In this document: positions 1-7,997 of the stretch, one piece after another
Layout: each line of letters opens with the position of its first letter
Position numbering within the stretch: position 1 is the first letter of the stretch
Assembly: GCA_012839015.1 (NCBI GenBank)
Contig: DUOF01000087.1
Coordinates: 1-26,637, forward strand
Source of the DNA: a bacterium
GTDB taxonomy: Bacteria > Bacillota_I > Bacilli_A > RFN20 > DUOF01
Reading direction: 5' to 3'
Length of the DNA: 26,637 bases
Program-made: the position numbers and the translations under genes
The notes under the pieces: generated by a model
Seen by the model: only the letters and a program-made list of their open reading frames with translations
Databases searched by the model: none
Told to the model about the DNA's origin: nothing

Positions 1-819
1 GCAAAGAGGGAAGAATATGCAATTGGGCAATTCAATATAAACAACTTAGAATGGGCGATTGCTATACTTGATGAAGCAGAAGCGCTAAAGTCTCCAGTAA
101 TACTTGGAGTTAGTGAAGGCGCTAGTAGATATATGGGTGGATACAACACTGTCGCTAATATGATTAAAGGATTAATTAAGGATAAAAAGTATACCGTGCC
201 AGTGGCACTACACCTAGATCACGGTAGTTGCTTTGAAGAATGTAAGAGGGCGATTGATGCCGGGTTTACTTCCGTTATGATTGATGCATCAAACTTACCA
301 ATCAATGAAAACATTGAAATGACTTTGAAGGTAGTTAACTATGCCCTTAGACATAGAGCTAGTGTTGAAGCAGAACTAGGTAGTATTGGTGGACAGGAAG
401 ATGACATCAGTGGAGAAGTAATCTACGCTGACAAACATGAAGCCTTTAGAATGGTCAGAGAAACAAACATTGATGCTCTAGCACCAGCCTTAGGTTCAGT
501 ACATGGACCGTATAAGGGAGAGCCTAAAATAGGTTTTGAAGAAATGTTTGAAATTAAAGAATTAGTAGAAATACCTCTAGTGCTACATGGAGGAAGTGGT
601 ATTCCAGATAGACAAATTAGAAAAGCTATTGAAAACGGAACAGCCAAAATTAATGTCAATACTGAATTGCAACAAGCTTGGACCGAAGTTGTTAGAGACT
701 TACTAAAAAATGACAAGAAGGTCTATGACCCTAGAAAAATAATTGGTCCAGGCACTGCTGGGATTAGAAAAGTTGTTAAAGAGAAGATTAAACTATTCGG
801 TAGCGATAACCGTATATAG
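1..819 (+). CDS. fba: Class II fructose-bisphosphate aldolase, 5' end cut by window
   Basis: This cytosolic zinc enzyme cleaves fructose 1,6-bisphosphate into glyceraldehyde 3-phosphate and dihydroxyacetone phosphate in glycolysis. The frame is open from base 1, reading AKREEYAIGQFNINNLEWA, so the first ATG at 133 is internal and the true start lies upstream of the window. Visible class II features are the LHLDHG segment (fragment residues 70-75, with the zinc and catalytic His/Asp), the EAELGSIGGQEDD loop, SVHGPYKG with a second zinc-binding His, and LHGGSG followed by INVNTEL for phosphate and substrate binding. About 272 residues are present of a usual 285-290, so only about 15 are missing. 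A strong terminator follows at 834-862. A fba-murA neighbourhood is typical of Bacilli. The family assignment is very secure. Confidence 0.96.
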   Translation, partial: AKREEYAIGQFNINNLEWAIAILDEAEALKSPVILGVSEGASRYMGGYNTVANMIKGLIKDKKYTVPVALHLDHGSCFEECKRAIDAGFTSVMIDASNLPINENIEMTLKVVNYALRHRASVEAELGSIGGQEDDISGEVIYADKHEAFRMVRETNIDALAPALGSVHGPYKGEPKIGFEEMFEIKELVEIPLVLHGGSGIPDRQIRKAIENGTAKINVNTELQQAWTEVVRDLLKNDKKVYDPRKIIGPGTAGIRKVVKEKIKLFGSDNRI

Positions 820-833
820 AACAATAATTTAAG

Positions 834-862
834 AAAGAATCAAAACTATTGATTCTTTTTTT
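834..862 (+). terminator. Rho-independent terminator after fba
   Basis: A perfect 10-bp stem (AAAGAATCAA pairing with TTGATTCTTT, loop AACTA) runs straight into seven T residues at 856-862. It separates fba from murA. Confidence 0.9.
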
Positions 863-912
863 GTTAAAGAATAATTCTAACCGTTACTTAATAAACTCTA
901 ATAGGTGATAAC

Positions 913-2178
913 ATGAGAGAAAAGTTATTAATAAATGGTGGGAATAATTTAAGTGGGGAAGTAGAAATAGGTGGTGCCAAAAACTCTGCGGTAGCCCTCA
1001 TAGTAGCGGCCATACTTGCGCGTGACATTGTTATCCTAACCAATGTTAAACCCATCGAGGATGTTTTTTGTCTAATTAGTATTTTGGAGAAGTTAAATGT
1101 TAATTGTTACTATGATAAGAAGTCAACACTCATAATTGACTCAAGGAGAATTAAAAATACCCGCTTAGACTCAGATGAAGTGTACCAGTTAAGAGCCTCG
1201 TATTATTTTATGGGTGCTTTAATGAGTTTGTTTGATCATGCCGAGGTTGGCGCTCCGGGCGGATGTAACTTAGGTGAAAGACCAATTGACTTGCACTTAT
1301 TAGGATTTTCAAAACTAGGATTTGATTATCACCTAGATGAAAATATTTTCATCTTTGATAAGAAAAGTGAATCAGAAACAACTATAAACCTACCCAAGAT
1401 TTCTGTAGGGGCAACAATAAATATATTATTAGCATCGATTGGAAGAGAGAAAAGGGTAGTTATTAATAATATCGCTATTGAGCCTGAGATTAAAGATGTT
1501 ATTGAGTTTCTCAAGAAAATGGGCGCTAATATTAAATGTCGTGGTAGAAGACTAACGATTACTCCCCAAGGTAAGTTAAAGGGGGTAACCCACAAGGTAA
1601 TACCAGATAGAATAGAGGCCGGGACATTCATGATTCTTGGCAGTATACTCTCTCCATATCTTAAAATAAATAATATCAATATAAAGCACTTAAGAAACAT
1701 TATTGACGTCCTTTCAAAAATAGGAGTCTCTATAGAAGAGGGTGACACTTATTTAATAATTAGAAAGCAGTCTAAATATACTTCTCAAAATATAAAGGTA
1801 AAACCATATCCTGGTTTTCCAACAGACTTACAACAACCTTTGACCGTCTTGCTTTCAATGTGTGAGGGAGAAAGTAGTATAGAGGAAACTATTTATCCTG
1901 CTAGACTTTCACATGTAGACAGTTTAAATAAAATGGGTGCTGATATAAGGATAGAAGACAATCTAATTAAGATAAATGGAGTTAAAAACTTTAAGGCAGC
2001 TGATGTTGACGGTGAAGACCTTAGGGGCGGGATTAGTTTGGTACTCGCTGCTCTTTTGGGTGAGGGTGAGAGCAAGATTGGTGGCGTAAAATACATTAAA
2101 AGAGGCTACAGTGATTTAGTTAAAAAGATAGAGGGAATCGGGGGAAATATCAAAATAATAGGGGAGACAAATAAATGA
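913..2178 (+). CDS. murA: UDP-N-acetylglucosamine 1-carboxyvinyltransferase (MurA)
   Basis: MurA transfers enolpyruvate from PEP to UDP-GlcNAc, the first committed step of peptidoglycan synthesis in the cytoplasm. The 421-residue length is normal for the family. The GGAKNS motif holds Lys23 and Asn24. The active-site loop VGAPGGCNLGERPIDLH carries Cys118, the residue that attacks PEP and is alkylated by fosfomycin, so a Cys-to-Asp resistance form is not present. Later segments DRIEAGT and FPTDLQQP also fit EPT-family enzymes. The ATG at 913 has AGGTGAT about 4 bases upstream. I found no convincing promoter between the fba terminator and this start. Firmicutes often carry two copies (murA and murZ/murAB); synteny with fba and rpmE suggests the second-type copy, but that cannot be decided here. 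Confidence 0.96.
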   Translation: MREKLLINGGNNLSGEVEIGGAKNSAVALIVAAILARDIVILTNVKPIEDVFCLISILEKLNVNCYYDKKSTLIIDSRRIKNTRLDSDEVYQLRASYYFMGALMSLFDHAEVGAPGGCNLGERPIDLHLLGFSKLGFDYHLDENIFIFDKKSESETTINLPKISVGATINILLASIGREKRVVINNIAIEPEIKDVIEFLKKMGANIKCRGRRLTITPQGKLKGVTHKVIPDRIEAGTFMILGSILSPYLKINNINIKHLRNIIDVLSKIGVSIEEGDTYLIIRKQSKYTSQNIKVKPYPGFPTDLQQPLTVLLSMCEGESSIEETIYPARLSHVDSLNKMGADIRIEDNLIKINGVKNFKAADVDGEDLRGGISLVLAALLGEGESKIGGVKYIKRGYSDLVKKIEGIGGNIKIIGETNK

Positions 2179-2917
2179 AAAAACAGTCTTAAGTATAGGT
2201 ATATTATTAGTTGTCCTGGTAGGTGGAATATTTGCTTTATCTAGAGACTACCAGTTAGACACTTACTTGGTATTGGGGGATTATTTAAGTAGTGACCATA
2301 ATGAAAGAGAAATAACCTCTTTTTCTAATAAACTGGCAAATAAATTATTGGATGATAAACAGATAAAAAATGTTAATAACTCCTTCACAAGTCATAACCT
2401 AACAAGTGAACAACTCCTAAGGATGTTAGAGAAAAACGCTTACAAACTAGGAGAATCAAACAGTGATAATATAGTCGATAGCATAAAGAGAAGCAAATAT
2501 ATAACTATTACTCTTGGAATGAATGATATTTTACCATGTCTTACTTTTACTTCGAATACACAAGAACTTAAATACGATGCGCAATTAGTAGAGAGAAAAT
2601 TAGAAATACTAACGCAAAACTATTACGAGATAATAGAGATGATAAAAGATATTAATGCTAATGCTAAGATATATGTAGTAAGTTATTACTTCCCTTACCC
2701 TTGGATAAGTAAGGATTTAAAGGAAGATTCTCTGGTAGTTTTTAACAAACTTAATGATGTTTTGAAGAATGTTAGTTACAATACAAGTGTAAACTTTGTA
2801 GATATCAGCGATGTCAGCCACACGGTTTTCCTAGTGAACCCCACAGACATATACCTAAACCAATATGGTCAAAACTATACATTTGAAGAAATGGTAAAAT
2901 TTTTTGAGATAGACTAG
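2175..2917 (+). pseudogene. SGNH/GDSL-like secreted protein, frameshifted start and degenerate active site
   Basis: A ribosome site (AGGGGAG, 2160-2166) sits 8 bases before an ATG at 2175 that overlaps the murA stop, but that ATG hits a stop after five codons. The coding frame is one base out: from 2180 it reads KTVLSIGILLVVLVGGIFAL, a signal peptide or membrane anchor, then a globular domain to 2917. One extra A in the A6 run (2178-2183) would give MKKTVLSIG and restore the gene. The in-frame TTG at 2267 lacks a ribosome site and would delete the signal peptide. The domain resembles SGNH hydrolases: GDYLSSD in place of block I GDSL, ITLGMND as block III, and PTDIYLNQYG in place of the DxxH block. 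The nucleophilic Ser and catalytic His thus appear to be Tyr, so it is probably not an esterase. It may be a decaying gene, a slippage-expressed gene, or a sequencing error. Confidence 0.65.
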
Positions 2918-2935
2918 AATTTGAACTTTATTTTG

Positions 2936-2964
2936 TTGCGTGAAGTTAACTAATGTGCTAATAT
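2936..2964 (+). promoter_or_regulatory. Promoter of rpmE
   Basis: TTGCGT (2936-2941) is followed by a 17-base spacer and TAATAT (2959-2964) with a TGC extension just upstream (2956-2958), a sigma-A-type extended -10 promoter. The predicted transcript starts near 2971, giving a leader of about 50 bases before rpmE. Confidence 0.7.
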
Positions 2965-3019
2965 ATCAAGGACTTACTTTGAAGAATAAAAGGTCTTCAA
3001 GGCGGAAGGAGAAAAATTT

Positions 3020-3232
3020 ATGAAAAAAAACACGCACCCAGATTATAAAATGGTACAAGTTACATGTGTATCTTGTGGTAATGAATTTCAAACTGGTTCA
3101 ACTCTAAGTGAAATAAGAGTCGATACTTGTTCTAATTGCCATCCTTTTTATACTGGAAAACAAAGGTTTGCTCAAGCTGACGGAAGAGTTAATCGTTTTA
3201 TGAAGAAATACAATATAAAAGAAGAAGAATAA
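3020..3232 (+). CDS. rpmE: 50S ribosomal protein L31, zinc-binding type
   Basis: This is a small protein of the large ribosomal subunit that helps bridge 50S and 30S. It has 70 residues and begins MKKNTHPDY, as expected for L31. Four cysteines, C16 and C19 (CVSC) and C37 and C40 (CSNC), followed by HPFYTGKQRF mark the C+ zinc-ribbon form (type A, RpmE) rather than the zinc-free paralogue. GRVNRF near the end is also diagnostic. A strong ribosome site, GAAGGAG, lies 8 bases before the ATG. The gene has its own promoter and terminator, so it is transcribed alone. In B. subtilis the neighbour upstream is rho; here the degenerate SGNH gene occupies that place. Confidence 0.96.
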   Translation: MKKNTHPDYKMVQVTCVSCGNEFQTGSTLSEIRVDTCSNCHPFYTGKQRFAQADGRVNRFMKKYNIKEEE

Positions 3233-3253
3233 GTAAAAGATTAACTTTATATT

Positions 3254-3282
3254 GCCATTTGTGTTACAGATGGCTTTTTTTT
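3254..3282 (+). terminator. Rho-independent terminator after rpmE
   Basis: A 9-bp stem (GCCATTTGT with ACAGATGGC, one G-T wobble, loop GTT) is followed by eight T residues (3275-3282). The prfA ribosome site AGGAGG starts about ten bases later. Confidence 0.88.
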
Positions 3283-3302
3283 GATTAAAAAGGAGGAATA
3301 TC

Positions 3303-4376
3303 ATGGATAATATGATTCAAAGGCTAGAAGCAACACTAGCAAGATATAATGAAATAGATAAGTTGATGCAGCAAGAGGAAATCATTAATGATTTTAAAGG
3401 ATATTCTGAGTTAGCTAAAGAAAAGTCTACCTTAGAGGAATCTAGTTTAAAATATATCGAATACAAAAAAGAATTAGCTAATATTGCTGAATTAAAAGAA
3501 TTAAGATATGACAAAGATAAGGAAATAGCGGCCCTTGCAAAAGAAGAACTAATAGAAGCAGAAGAGAGACTAGAGAAAATTGTGGAAGAATTAGAAGTAA
3601 TCCTAGCACCTAAAGATCCTCTAGACGACAAAAACGTTATAGTTGAAATAAGAGGTGCAGCTGGTGGAGATGAGGCTAATATCTTTGCTGGAGATCTTTT
3701 TAGAATGTACATCCGCTACTCAGAGTTGCAAAACTGGAAAGTTGAAATGCTAGATAGAACGGAGGCACCAATGGGCGGTTATTCCTTTGTTTCTTTCATG
3801 GTTAAAGGAGATAAAGTCTACTCTAAATTAAAATACGAATCTGGTGCTCACCGCGTTCAAAGGGTTCCAAAAACTGAATCTCAGGGCAGATTGCATACCT
3901 CAACTGCGACTGTTTTAGTAATGCCAGAGGCAGACGATGTAGATGTTCAGATTAACCCAAATGACCTAAGAATAGACACCTTCCGCGCAAGTGGGGCCGG
4001 AGGACAACACGTTAATAAAACTGATTCGGCAGTAAGAATCACCCACATACCAACTGGTATAACTGTTGAATGTCAAGATGGACGTTCACAACATGAAAAT
4101 AAGAACAAGGCCCTAATAATGATTAGGACCCGTATTTTAGACCATAAAAATCAGGAGTTAGAGAAGGAAAGAAGTAGTGAAAGAAAGATTAAGATTGGTA
4201 GCGGGGATAGGGCAGAAAAGATTAGGACCTATAACTACCCTCAAAACCGTGTTAGCGATCATAGGATCAATCTTAGTTTACAACAGTTAGATAGAATCAT
4301 GGAGGGAGACCTAGAAACCCTGATTGATTCACTAATAAATGCGGAACAGAAACTAAAACTAGAAGGAAAAAAATAA
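3303..4376 (+). CDS. prfA: Peptide chain release factor 1
   Basis: RF1 recognises UAA and UAG in the ribosomal A site and triggers peptidyl-tRNA hydrolysis. The 357-residue length is standard. The codon-recognition tripeptide is PKT at 189-191 (in VQRVPKTESQGR), a variant of the PxT consensus that is PAT in E. coli. The catalytic GGQ is at 233-235 in RASGAGGQHVNKTDSAVR; Gln235 is the residue methylated by PrmC, encoded immediately downstream. An N-terminal charged helical region (residues 1-100) corresponds to domain 1. RF1 rather than RF2 is supported by the PxT motif, the absence of an SPF motif and of the RF2 programmed frameshift. AGGAGG lies a few bases before the ATG. The stop codon overlaps the prmC start (TAATG). 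Confidence 0.97.
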   Translation: MDNMIQRLEATLARYNEIDKLMQQEEIINDFKGYSELAKEKSTLEESSLKYIEYKKELANIAELKELRYDKDKEIAALAKEELIEAEERLEKIVEELEVILAPKDPLDDKNVIVEIRGAAGGDEANIFAGDLFRMYIRYSELQNWKVEMLDRTEAPMGGYSFVSFMVKGDKVYSKLKYESGAHRVQRVPKTESQGRLHTSTATVLVMPEADDVDVQINPNDLRIDTFRASGAGGQHVNKTDSAVRITHIPTGITVECQDGRSQHENKNKALIMIRTRILDHKNQELEKERSSERKIKIGSGDRAEKIRTYNYPQNRVSDHRINLSLQQLDRIMEGDLETLIDSLINAEQKLKLEGKK

Positions 4377-5221
4377 TGAATTACGAGACGGTAATTAAAC
4401 GCAGTAAAAAAATGGTGGAAAGAAATAACCAAGAGGTAAGGGTTATATACATGCTTTTAGAGCATGTTCTTAATCTACCAACCTCACATATCCTTGCTAA
4501 CCTAGAAGAAGAAATAGATGAAAATAAACTAGAGGAGTTTAGTGAACTTCTCGCAGAATATGTAGTAGATGAGAAGCCGGTGGCTTATATTTTGGGGTAC
4601 ACTTATTTTTATAATTTAAAACTAACGGTTAATAACGATGTTTTTATCCCTAGAAAAGAAACAGAAGAATTGGTAGGAATAGTGATAGACTTACTTAAAG
4701 ATAAAGAAGATATGATAGTAGCCGACATCGCCACAGGGAGTGGTAATATTGCTATTAGCGTAAAGAAGAACTTAAAAGTAGATAAAATGTATGCGGTTGA
4801 TATTAGTGATAAAGCACTTGATGTTGCTAGCAAGAATGCTAGTGACAACGACGCAGATATTCATTTTATTAATGGAGATTTACTACAACCACTAATTGAT
4901 AATGACCTAAAGGTTGATGTAATAATCTCTAATCCGCCTTATATAAAGGAAGGTTATCCACTAAGTAATGCAGTCTATAACCATGAACCACATCTTGCCC
5001 TATTTGCTAAAAAAGATGGTATGGAAAACTATGAAAGGATACTTGTTCAAAGCAAACAAGTATTAAATGATGGAGGCTATATCTTCTTTGAGATAGGTTT
5101 TGATCAAGGACAAAGGATGATTGATCTTATAAAACGCTATTATCCTAATGATAAGTATGAGATCAGAAAAGACCTAAGTGGTAACGATCGTTTTGTTATT
5201 ATTGAGAAGATATCTAACTAG
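4376..5221 (+). CDS. prmC: Release factor glutamine N5-methyltransferase
   Basis: PrmC methylates the Gln of the GGQ motif in RF1 and RF2 using S-adenosylmethionine, which increases termination efficiency. In 281 residues there is an N-terminal helical release-factor-binding domain (about 1-80), the family motif FIPRKETEELV (90-100), SAM-binding motif I DIATGSGNIA (117-126), an acidic VDIS after strand 2, and the catalytic NPPY at 186-189. The ATG shares its A with the prfA stop, so translation is probably coupled to that of its own substrate, the usual arrangement in bacteria. In B. subtilis the next gene in this region is sua5-like (ywlC); here a HipA-like module follows instead. Confidence 0.96.
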   Translation: MNYETVIKRSKKMVERNNQEVRVIYMLLEHVLNLPTSHILANLEEEIDENKLEEFSELLAEYVVDEKPVAYILGYTYFYNLKLTVNNDVFIPRKETEELVGIVIDLLKDKEDMIVADIATGSGNIAISVKKNLKVDKMYAVDISDKALDVASKNASDNDADIHFINGDLLQPLIDNDLKVDVIISNPPYIKEGYPLSNAVYNHEPHLALFAKKDGMENYERILVQSKQVLNDGGYIFFEIGFDQGQRMIDLIKRYYPNDKYEIRKDLSGNDRFVIIEKISN

Positions 5222-5247
5222 ACATTAACCATTAGTCGAGTTATAAT
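5219..5247 (+). promoter_or_regulatory. Promoter of the HipS/HipT-like pair
   Basis: TAGACA (5219-5224, five of six consensus bases) is followed by a 17-base spacer and a perfect TATAAT (5242-5247). It overlaps the prmC stop codon. The predicted start near 5254 leaves only about 16 bases before the ATG at 5270, and places the upstream ATG at 5249 outside the transcript. Confidence 0.75.
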
Positions 5248-5269
5248 TATGTTATTGAGGTGGCTACGC

Positions 5270-5581
5270 ATGAGTGAAAAAATAAAACTATATTTCAAGG
5301 ATGAACTAATTGGTCAACTTATCTATTTTGAGGATAGATACATATTTAAAGTAGTGGATGAATTCAGTAATGAGTCCATTTTGAGTATGTTAAATTTTAA
5401 AAAGGGTGAAATCCAAGAATCGAACGATTTATTTTATGTTTTTCATCGCTTTATACCTGATAAGAATAGAACTGATATTTACTCTAAAGCTGACATCAAA
5501 GCAACGGATAATGAATTTCAAATTTTATTAAAAGTATCAAAACTTAATCTGGATAGAGACCAGTTTTGGATAGGTGGATAG
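5270..5581 (+). CDS. Small HipA N-terminal-domain-like protein (HipS-like candidate)
   Basis: This is a 103-residue cytosolic protein. The frame extends upstream to an ATG at 5249, but GAGGTG (5257-5262) sits 7 bases before the ATG at 5270 and a promoter would start transcription after 5249, so 5270 is preferred. Residues 4-28 (KIKLYFKDELIGQLIYFEDR and onward) resemble the opening beta-hairpin of HipA N1 domains (YxNxxxIGxLxxxxxxYxF), and YVFHRFIPDKNRTDI resembles their LLPEGxxR region. The next gene, one base downstream, encodes a HipA-like kinase lacking this domain. In the HipBST systems described from E. coli, HipS is such a free-standing N1-like protein and acts as antitoxin to the kinase HipT. 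The role here is inferred from fold-like pattern and position; a remote-homology search has not been done. No HipB-type helix-turn-helix gene is adjacent. Confidence 0.55.
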   Translation: MSEKIKLYFKDELIGQLIYFEDRYIFKVVDEFSNESILSMLNFKKGEIQESNDLFYVFHRFIPDKNRTDIYSKADIKATDNEFQILLKVSKLNLDRDQFWIGG

Positions 5582-5582
5582 G

Positions 5583-6560
5583 ATGAAGTTTGCTCACCTA
5601 AGAGAACGTTTCGGGTCTGATATTATAAATTTGGATGTTATAGAAAGTGATATCAAAACTAGTGAGGAACTCGAAGGTGTTAACCCTAAACTCTGGTATC
5701 TTTTTGAAGATAAGAAGGTTTTATTTAAAGAAACACCAGAACCCTACGGATGCATAGGAGAGGTTTTATATGCGAAACTAGCAAAGCAATGCGATCTTGA
5801 TTGCGCTGAATATTATTTTGCTACTAGGGATGGTAATGAAGGTGTTTTAACACCAGACTTCATTAAGGGAAATGAATATATAAGTGGAGATGATTTAATT
5901 TTTAATCATCACTCCCCTCTTATGGCTAACTCGAAGAATATTGATAAGTTATTAATTGGCTATTACCGTCATGAAGATAGTAAAAGAAATAACTTACATG
6001 ATGTTAGAAGATATCTAGAAAAAGAGTTTGAAGATAAAGAGGTAGTAAATAAATTGGAAAAGCAACTATTAAAAATGTTTGTCTTAGACTACTTACTGTA
6101 TCAAGAAGATCGACATTCATCAAACTGGGGGATTTTAAAAAATGAATCAAGTGCCAACTTGATAGTGTTTGAAAATGAAAATATTTTAAATATGACCAGG
6201 GATAAAAAATACTTCGAAGAAATGAAAAACAAAATTGCTAAAGGTGAAAAAGTTGAAAATGATAAACAAAGAGGAAAGTATACTTTCTCATTGTTACCAG
6301 CAGATAGTGATACTCCTTTCCTAGAACAAATATTACAAGTGTATAAAAATGGTGATGTTAAGAAACAAGAAGTTATCGAAAGTGTTCTTGGTTACTTCAA
6401 CTTTGAAGACGAAATTACGAATTTTGAGTTCTTAAAGAAACTAGACTCAGATCTAAAGTATGTTAGTTACATGCAAGTAGCTAATAGGAAGGTCGCTTTA
6501 ATTAGAGGTGTTGAAAAAATTAAAGAAGAAAGAAAACTAGAAGCGGGAAAAACAAGATAA
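5583..6560 (+). CDS. HipA-like serine/threonine kinase (HipT-like candidate)
   Basis: This is a 325-residue soluble protein. A GTG at 5574 is in frame, but AGGTGG (5572-5577) fits the ATG at 5583, one base after the preceding stop. Kinase-type features, numbered from that ATG: KKVLFKE with candidate ATP-binding Lys49; GCIGEVLYAKLAKQ, comparable to the HipA helix after the Gly-rich loop; YQEDRHSSNWGIL with Asp176, His178 and Asn181, keeping the five-residue Asp-to-Asn spacing of HipA (D309/N314); and LLPADSDTPF near 238-247 as the likely metal-binding Asp segment. HipA-family kinases phosphorylate targets such as GltX (HipA) or TrpS (HipT), stalling translation and inducing dormancy. The gene is cotranscribed with the HipS-like gene and lies 41 bases upstream of asnS. 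A CtkA-like or other HipA-fold kinase without toxin activity remains possible. Confidence 0.7.
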   Translation: MKFAHLRERFGSDIINLDVIESDIKTSEELEGVNPKLWYLFEDKKVLFKETPEPYGCIGEVLYAKLAKQCDLDCAEYYFATRDGNEGVLTPDFIKGNEYISGDDLIFNHHSPLMANSKNIDKLLIGYYRHEDSKRNNLHDVRRYLEKEFEDKEVVNKLEKQLLKMFVLDYLLYQEDRHSSNWGILKNESSANLIVFENENILNMTRDKKYFEEMKNKIAKGEKVENDKQRGKYTFSLLPADSDTPFLEQILQVYKNGDVKKQEVIESVLGYFNFEDEITNFEFLKKLDSDLKYVSYMQVANRKVALIRGVEKIKEERKLEAGKTR

Positions 6561-6601
6561 TTTAACAAAATAAATATATAATACTAATGGAGGCGGATTA
6601 A

Positions 6602-7987
6602 ATGAAGAATATTAGTGTAAGAGAAATATATGAACTATATAATGAAAAACAAACAAGTGAGTTAGATTTCGTTAATTTGCAGGGGTGGATTAAAACTAAT
6701 CGAGATAATGGATCGATTGGTTTCATTGATTTTAATGATGGCACCTATTTTAAAAACATCCAATTAGTATATGATAATAATGGATCTATAGATTATGAAA
6801 AGGTTGCTAAATATAGCAACGGGAGCGCAATCGGTGTTGCTGGTAAATTTGTGCTTACCCCTAATAGTAAACAACCTTTTGAAATTGTAGTTGAAGACAT
6901 AGTTTTAGAAGGGGATTGCGATAACGACTATCCACTTCAAAAGAAGAGACATAGTTTTGAATTTCTAAGGGAAATATCTCACCTTCGTGCTAGGACCAAT
7001 ACTTTTAGAGCGGTATTTAGGATTAGGAGCGTATTAGCCATGGCAATACATGAGTTTTTCCAATCCCAAAATTTTATTTATGTACATTCACCGATAATTA
7101 CCGGTAATGATGCAGAAGGTGCAGGAGAAGAATTCACAGTTACTACTAGAAAAGATGCTCAGTATGATAAAGACTTCTTTGGTAAGAAGGCTTCTTTAAC
7201 GGTGTCTGGACAACTAAATGCTGAAGCTTTCGCTCTTGCTTTTAGAGATGTTTACACTTTTGGTCCAACATTTAGAGCAGAAAACTCTAACACGGTTAGA
7301 CACGCAAGTGAATTTTGGATGATAGAACCCGAGGTTGCTTTTGCAGATCTAGAAGATAATATGAATTTAATCGAATCACTTATTAAGTATTGTATCGAAT
7401 ATACTTTCTATCATTGTCCAGAAGAAATGAAATTCCTTGATGAGAGAATTGATAAGGGACTTATCGCTCGTCTAGAAAAGGTAGAAAAAAGTGAATTTGC
7501 TAGAATGGAATATAGCGAGGCAATTGAAAAATTAAAAGAAGCTATAAAGAATGGTGTAGAGTTTGAAAATAAAGACATAGTTTGGGGTATGGATTTACAG
7601 TCTGAGCATGAAAGATATATTTGTGAAAAGGTTATTGATGGTCCAGTATTTTTGATTAATTACCCTAAAGATATTAAAGCCTTTTATATGCGTCAAAATG
7701 ATGATGGAAAGACAGTTGCAGCTTGTGACCTATTAGTACCTTTTGTTGGTGAATTAGTAGGTGGATCACAAAGAGAAGAAAGATATGATTATTTAGTTAA
7801 AAGAATGGATGAAATGAATATTAATAAGGAAGACATGCAATGGTACTTAGACCTTAGAAGATATGGCGGTTGCTACCATTCTGGTTTTGGTGTCGGCTTT
7901 GAAAGATTAATTATGTACTTAACAGGTATGCAAAATATAAGGGACGTTTTACCGTTCCCAAGAACTCCTAAAAATATGAAGTACTAG
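6602..7987 (+). CDS. asnS: Asparaginyl-tRNA synthetase
   Basis: This class IIb synthetase charges tRNA-Asn in the cytosol. In 461 residues there is an N-terminal OB-fold anticodon-binding domain (about 15-115, LQGWIKTNRDNGSIGFIDF) and a class II catalytic core: motif 1 around the IHEFFQSQNFIYVHSPII segment, the family GNDAEGAGEEF stretch, motif 2 FRAENSNTVRHASEFWMIEPE, and motif 3 GFGVGFERLIMYLTG. The ending NIRDVLPFPRTPKNMKY is typical of AsnRS rather than AspRS, which has a longer insertion and a different end. GGAGG stands 8 bases before the ATG. A TATAAT-like element at 6577-6582 lacks a clear -35, so it may be read from the promoter at 5219 together with the HipA-like genes. Confidence 0.96.
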   Translation: MKNISVREIYELYNEKQTSELDFVNLQGWIKTNRDNGSIGFIDFNDGTYFKNIQLVYDNNGSIDYEKVAKYSNGSAIGVAGKFVLTPNSKQPFEIVVEDIVLEGDCDNDYPLQKKRHSFEFLREISHLRARTNTFRAVFRIRSVLAMAIHEFFQSQNFIYVHSPIITGNDAEGAGEEFTVTTRKDAQYDKDFFGKKASLTVSGQLNAEAFALAFRDVYTFGPTFRAENSNTVRHASEFWMIEPEVAFADLEDNMNLIESLIKYCIEYTFYHCPEEMKFLDERIDKGLIARLEKVEKSEFARMEYSEAIEKLKEAIKNGVEFENKDIVWGMDLQSEHERYICEKVIDGPVFLINYPKDIKAFYMRQNDDGKTVAACDLLVPFVGELVGGSQREERYDYLVKRMDEMNINKEDMQWYLDLRRYGGCYHSGFGVGFERLIMYLTGMQNIRDVLPFPRTPKNMKY

Positions 7988-7997
7988 GAGTAAGTAA

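Noticed and set aside
423..4848. Several open frames of 60-140 codons on the minus strand opposite fba, murA, prfA and prmC
   Set aside because: They lack ribosome sites and known motifs, are rich in Ser/Leu/Ile as expected of the antisense of AT-rich genes, and lie wholly opposite well-identified genes.
5249..5269. ATG at 5249 as start of the HipS-like protein
   Set aside because: It precedes the predicted transcript start and its ribosome site is missing; GAGGTG fits the ATG at 5270.
6577..6582. TATAAT before asnS as a promoter
   Set aside because: No -35 element is found at 16-18 bases upstream; chance is likely in AT-rich sequence.
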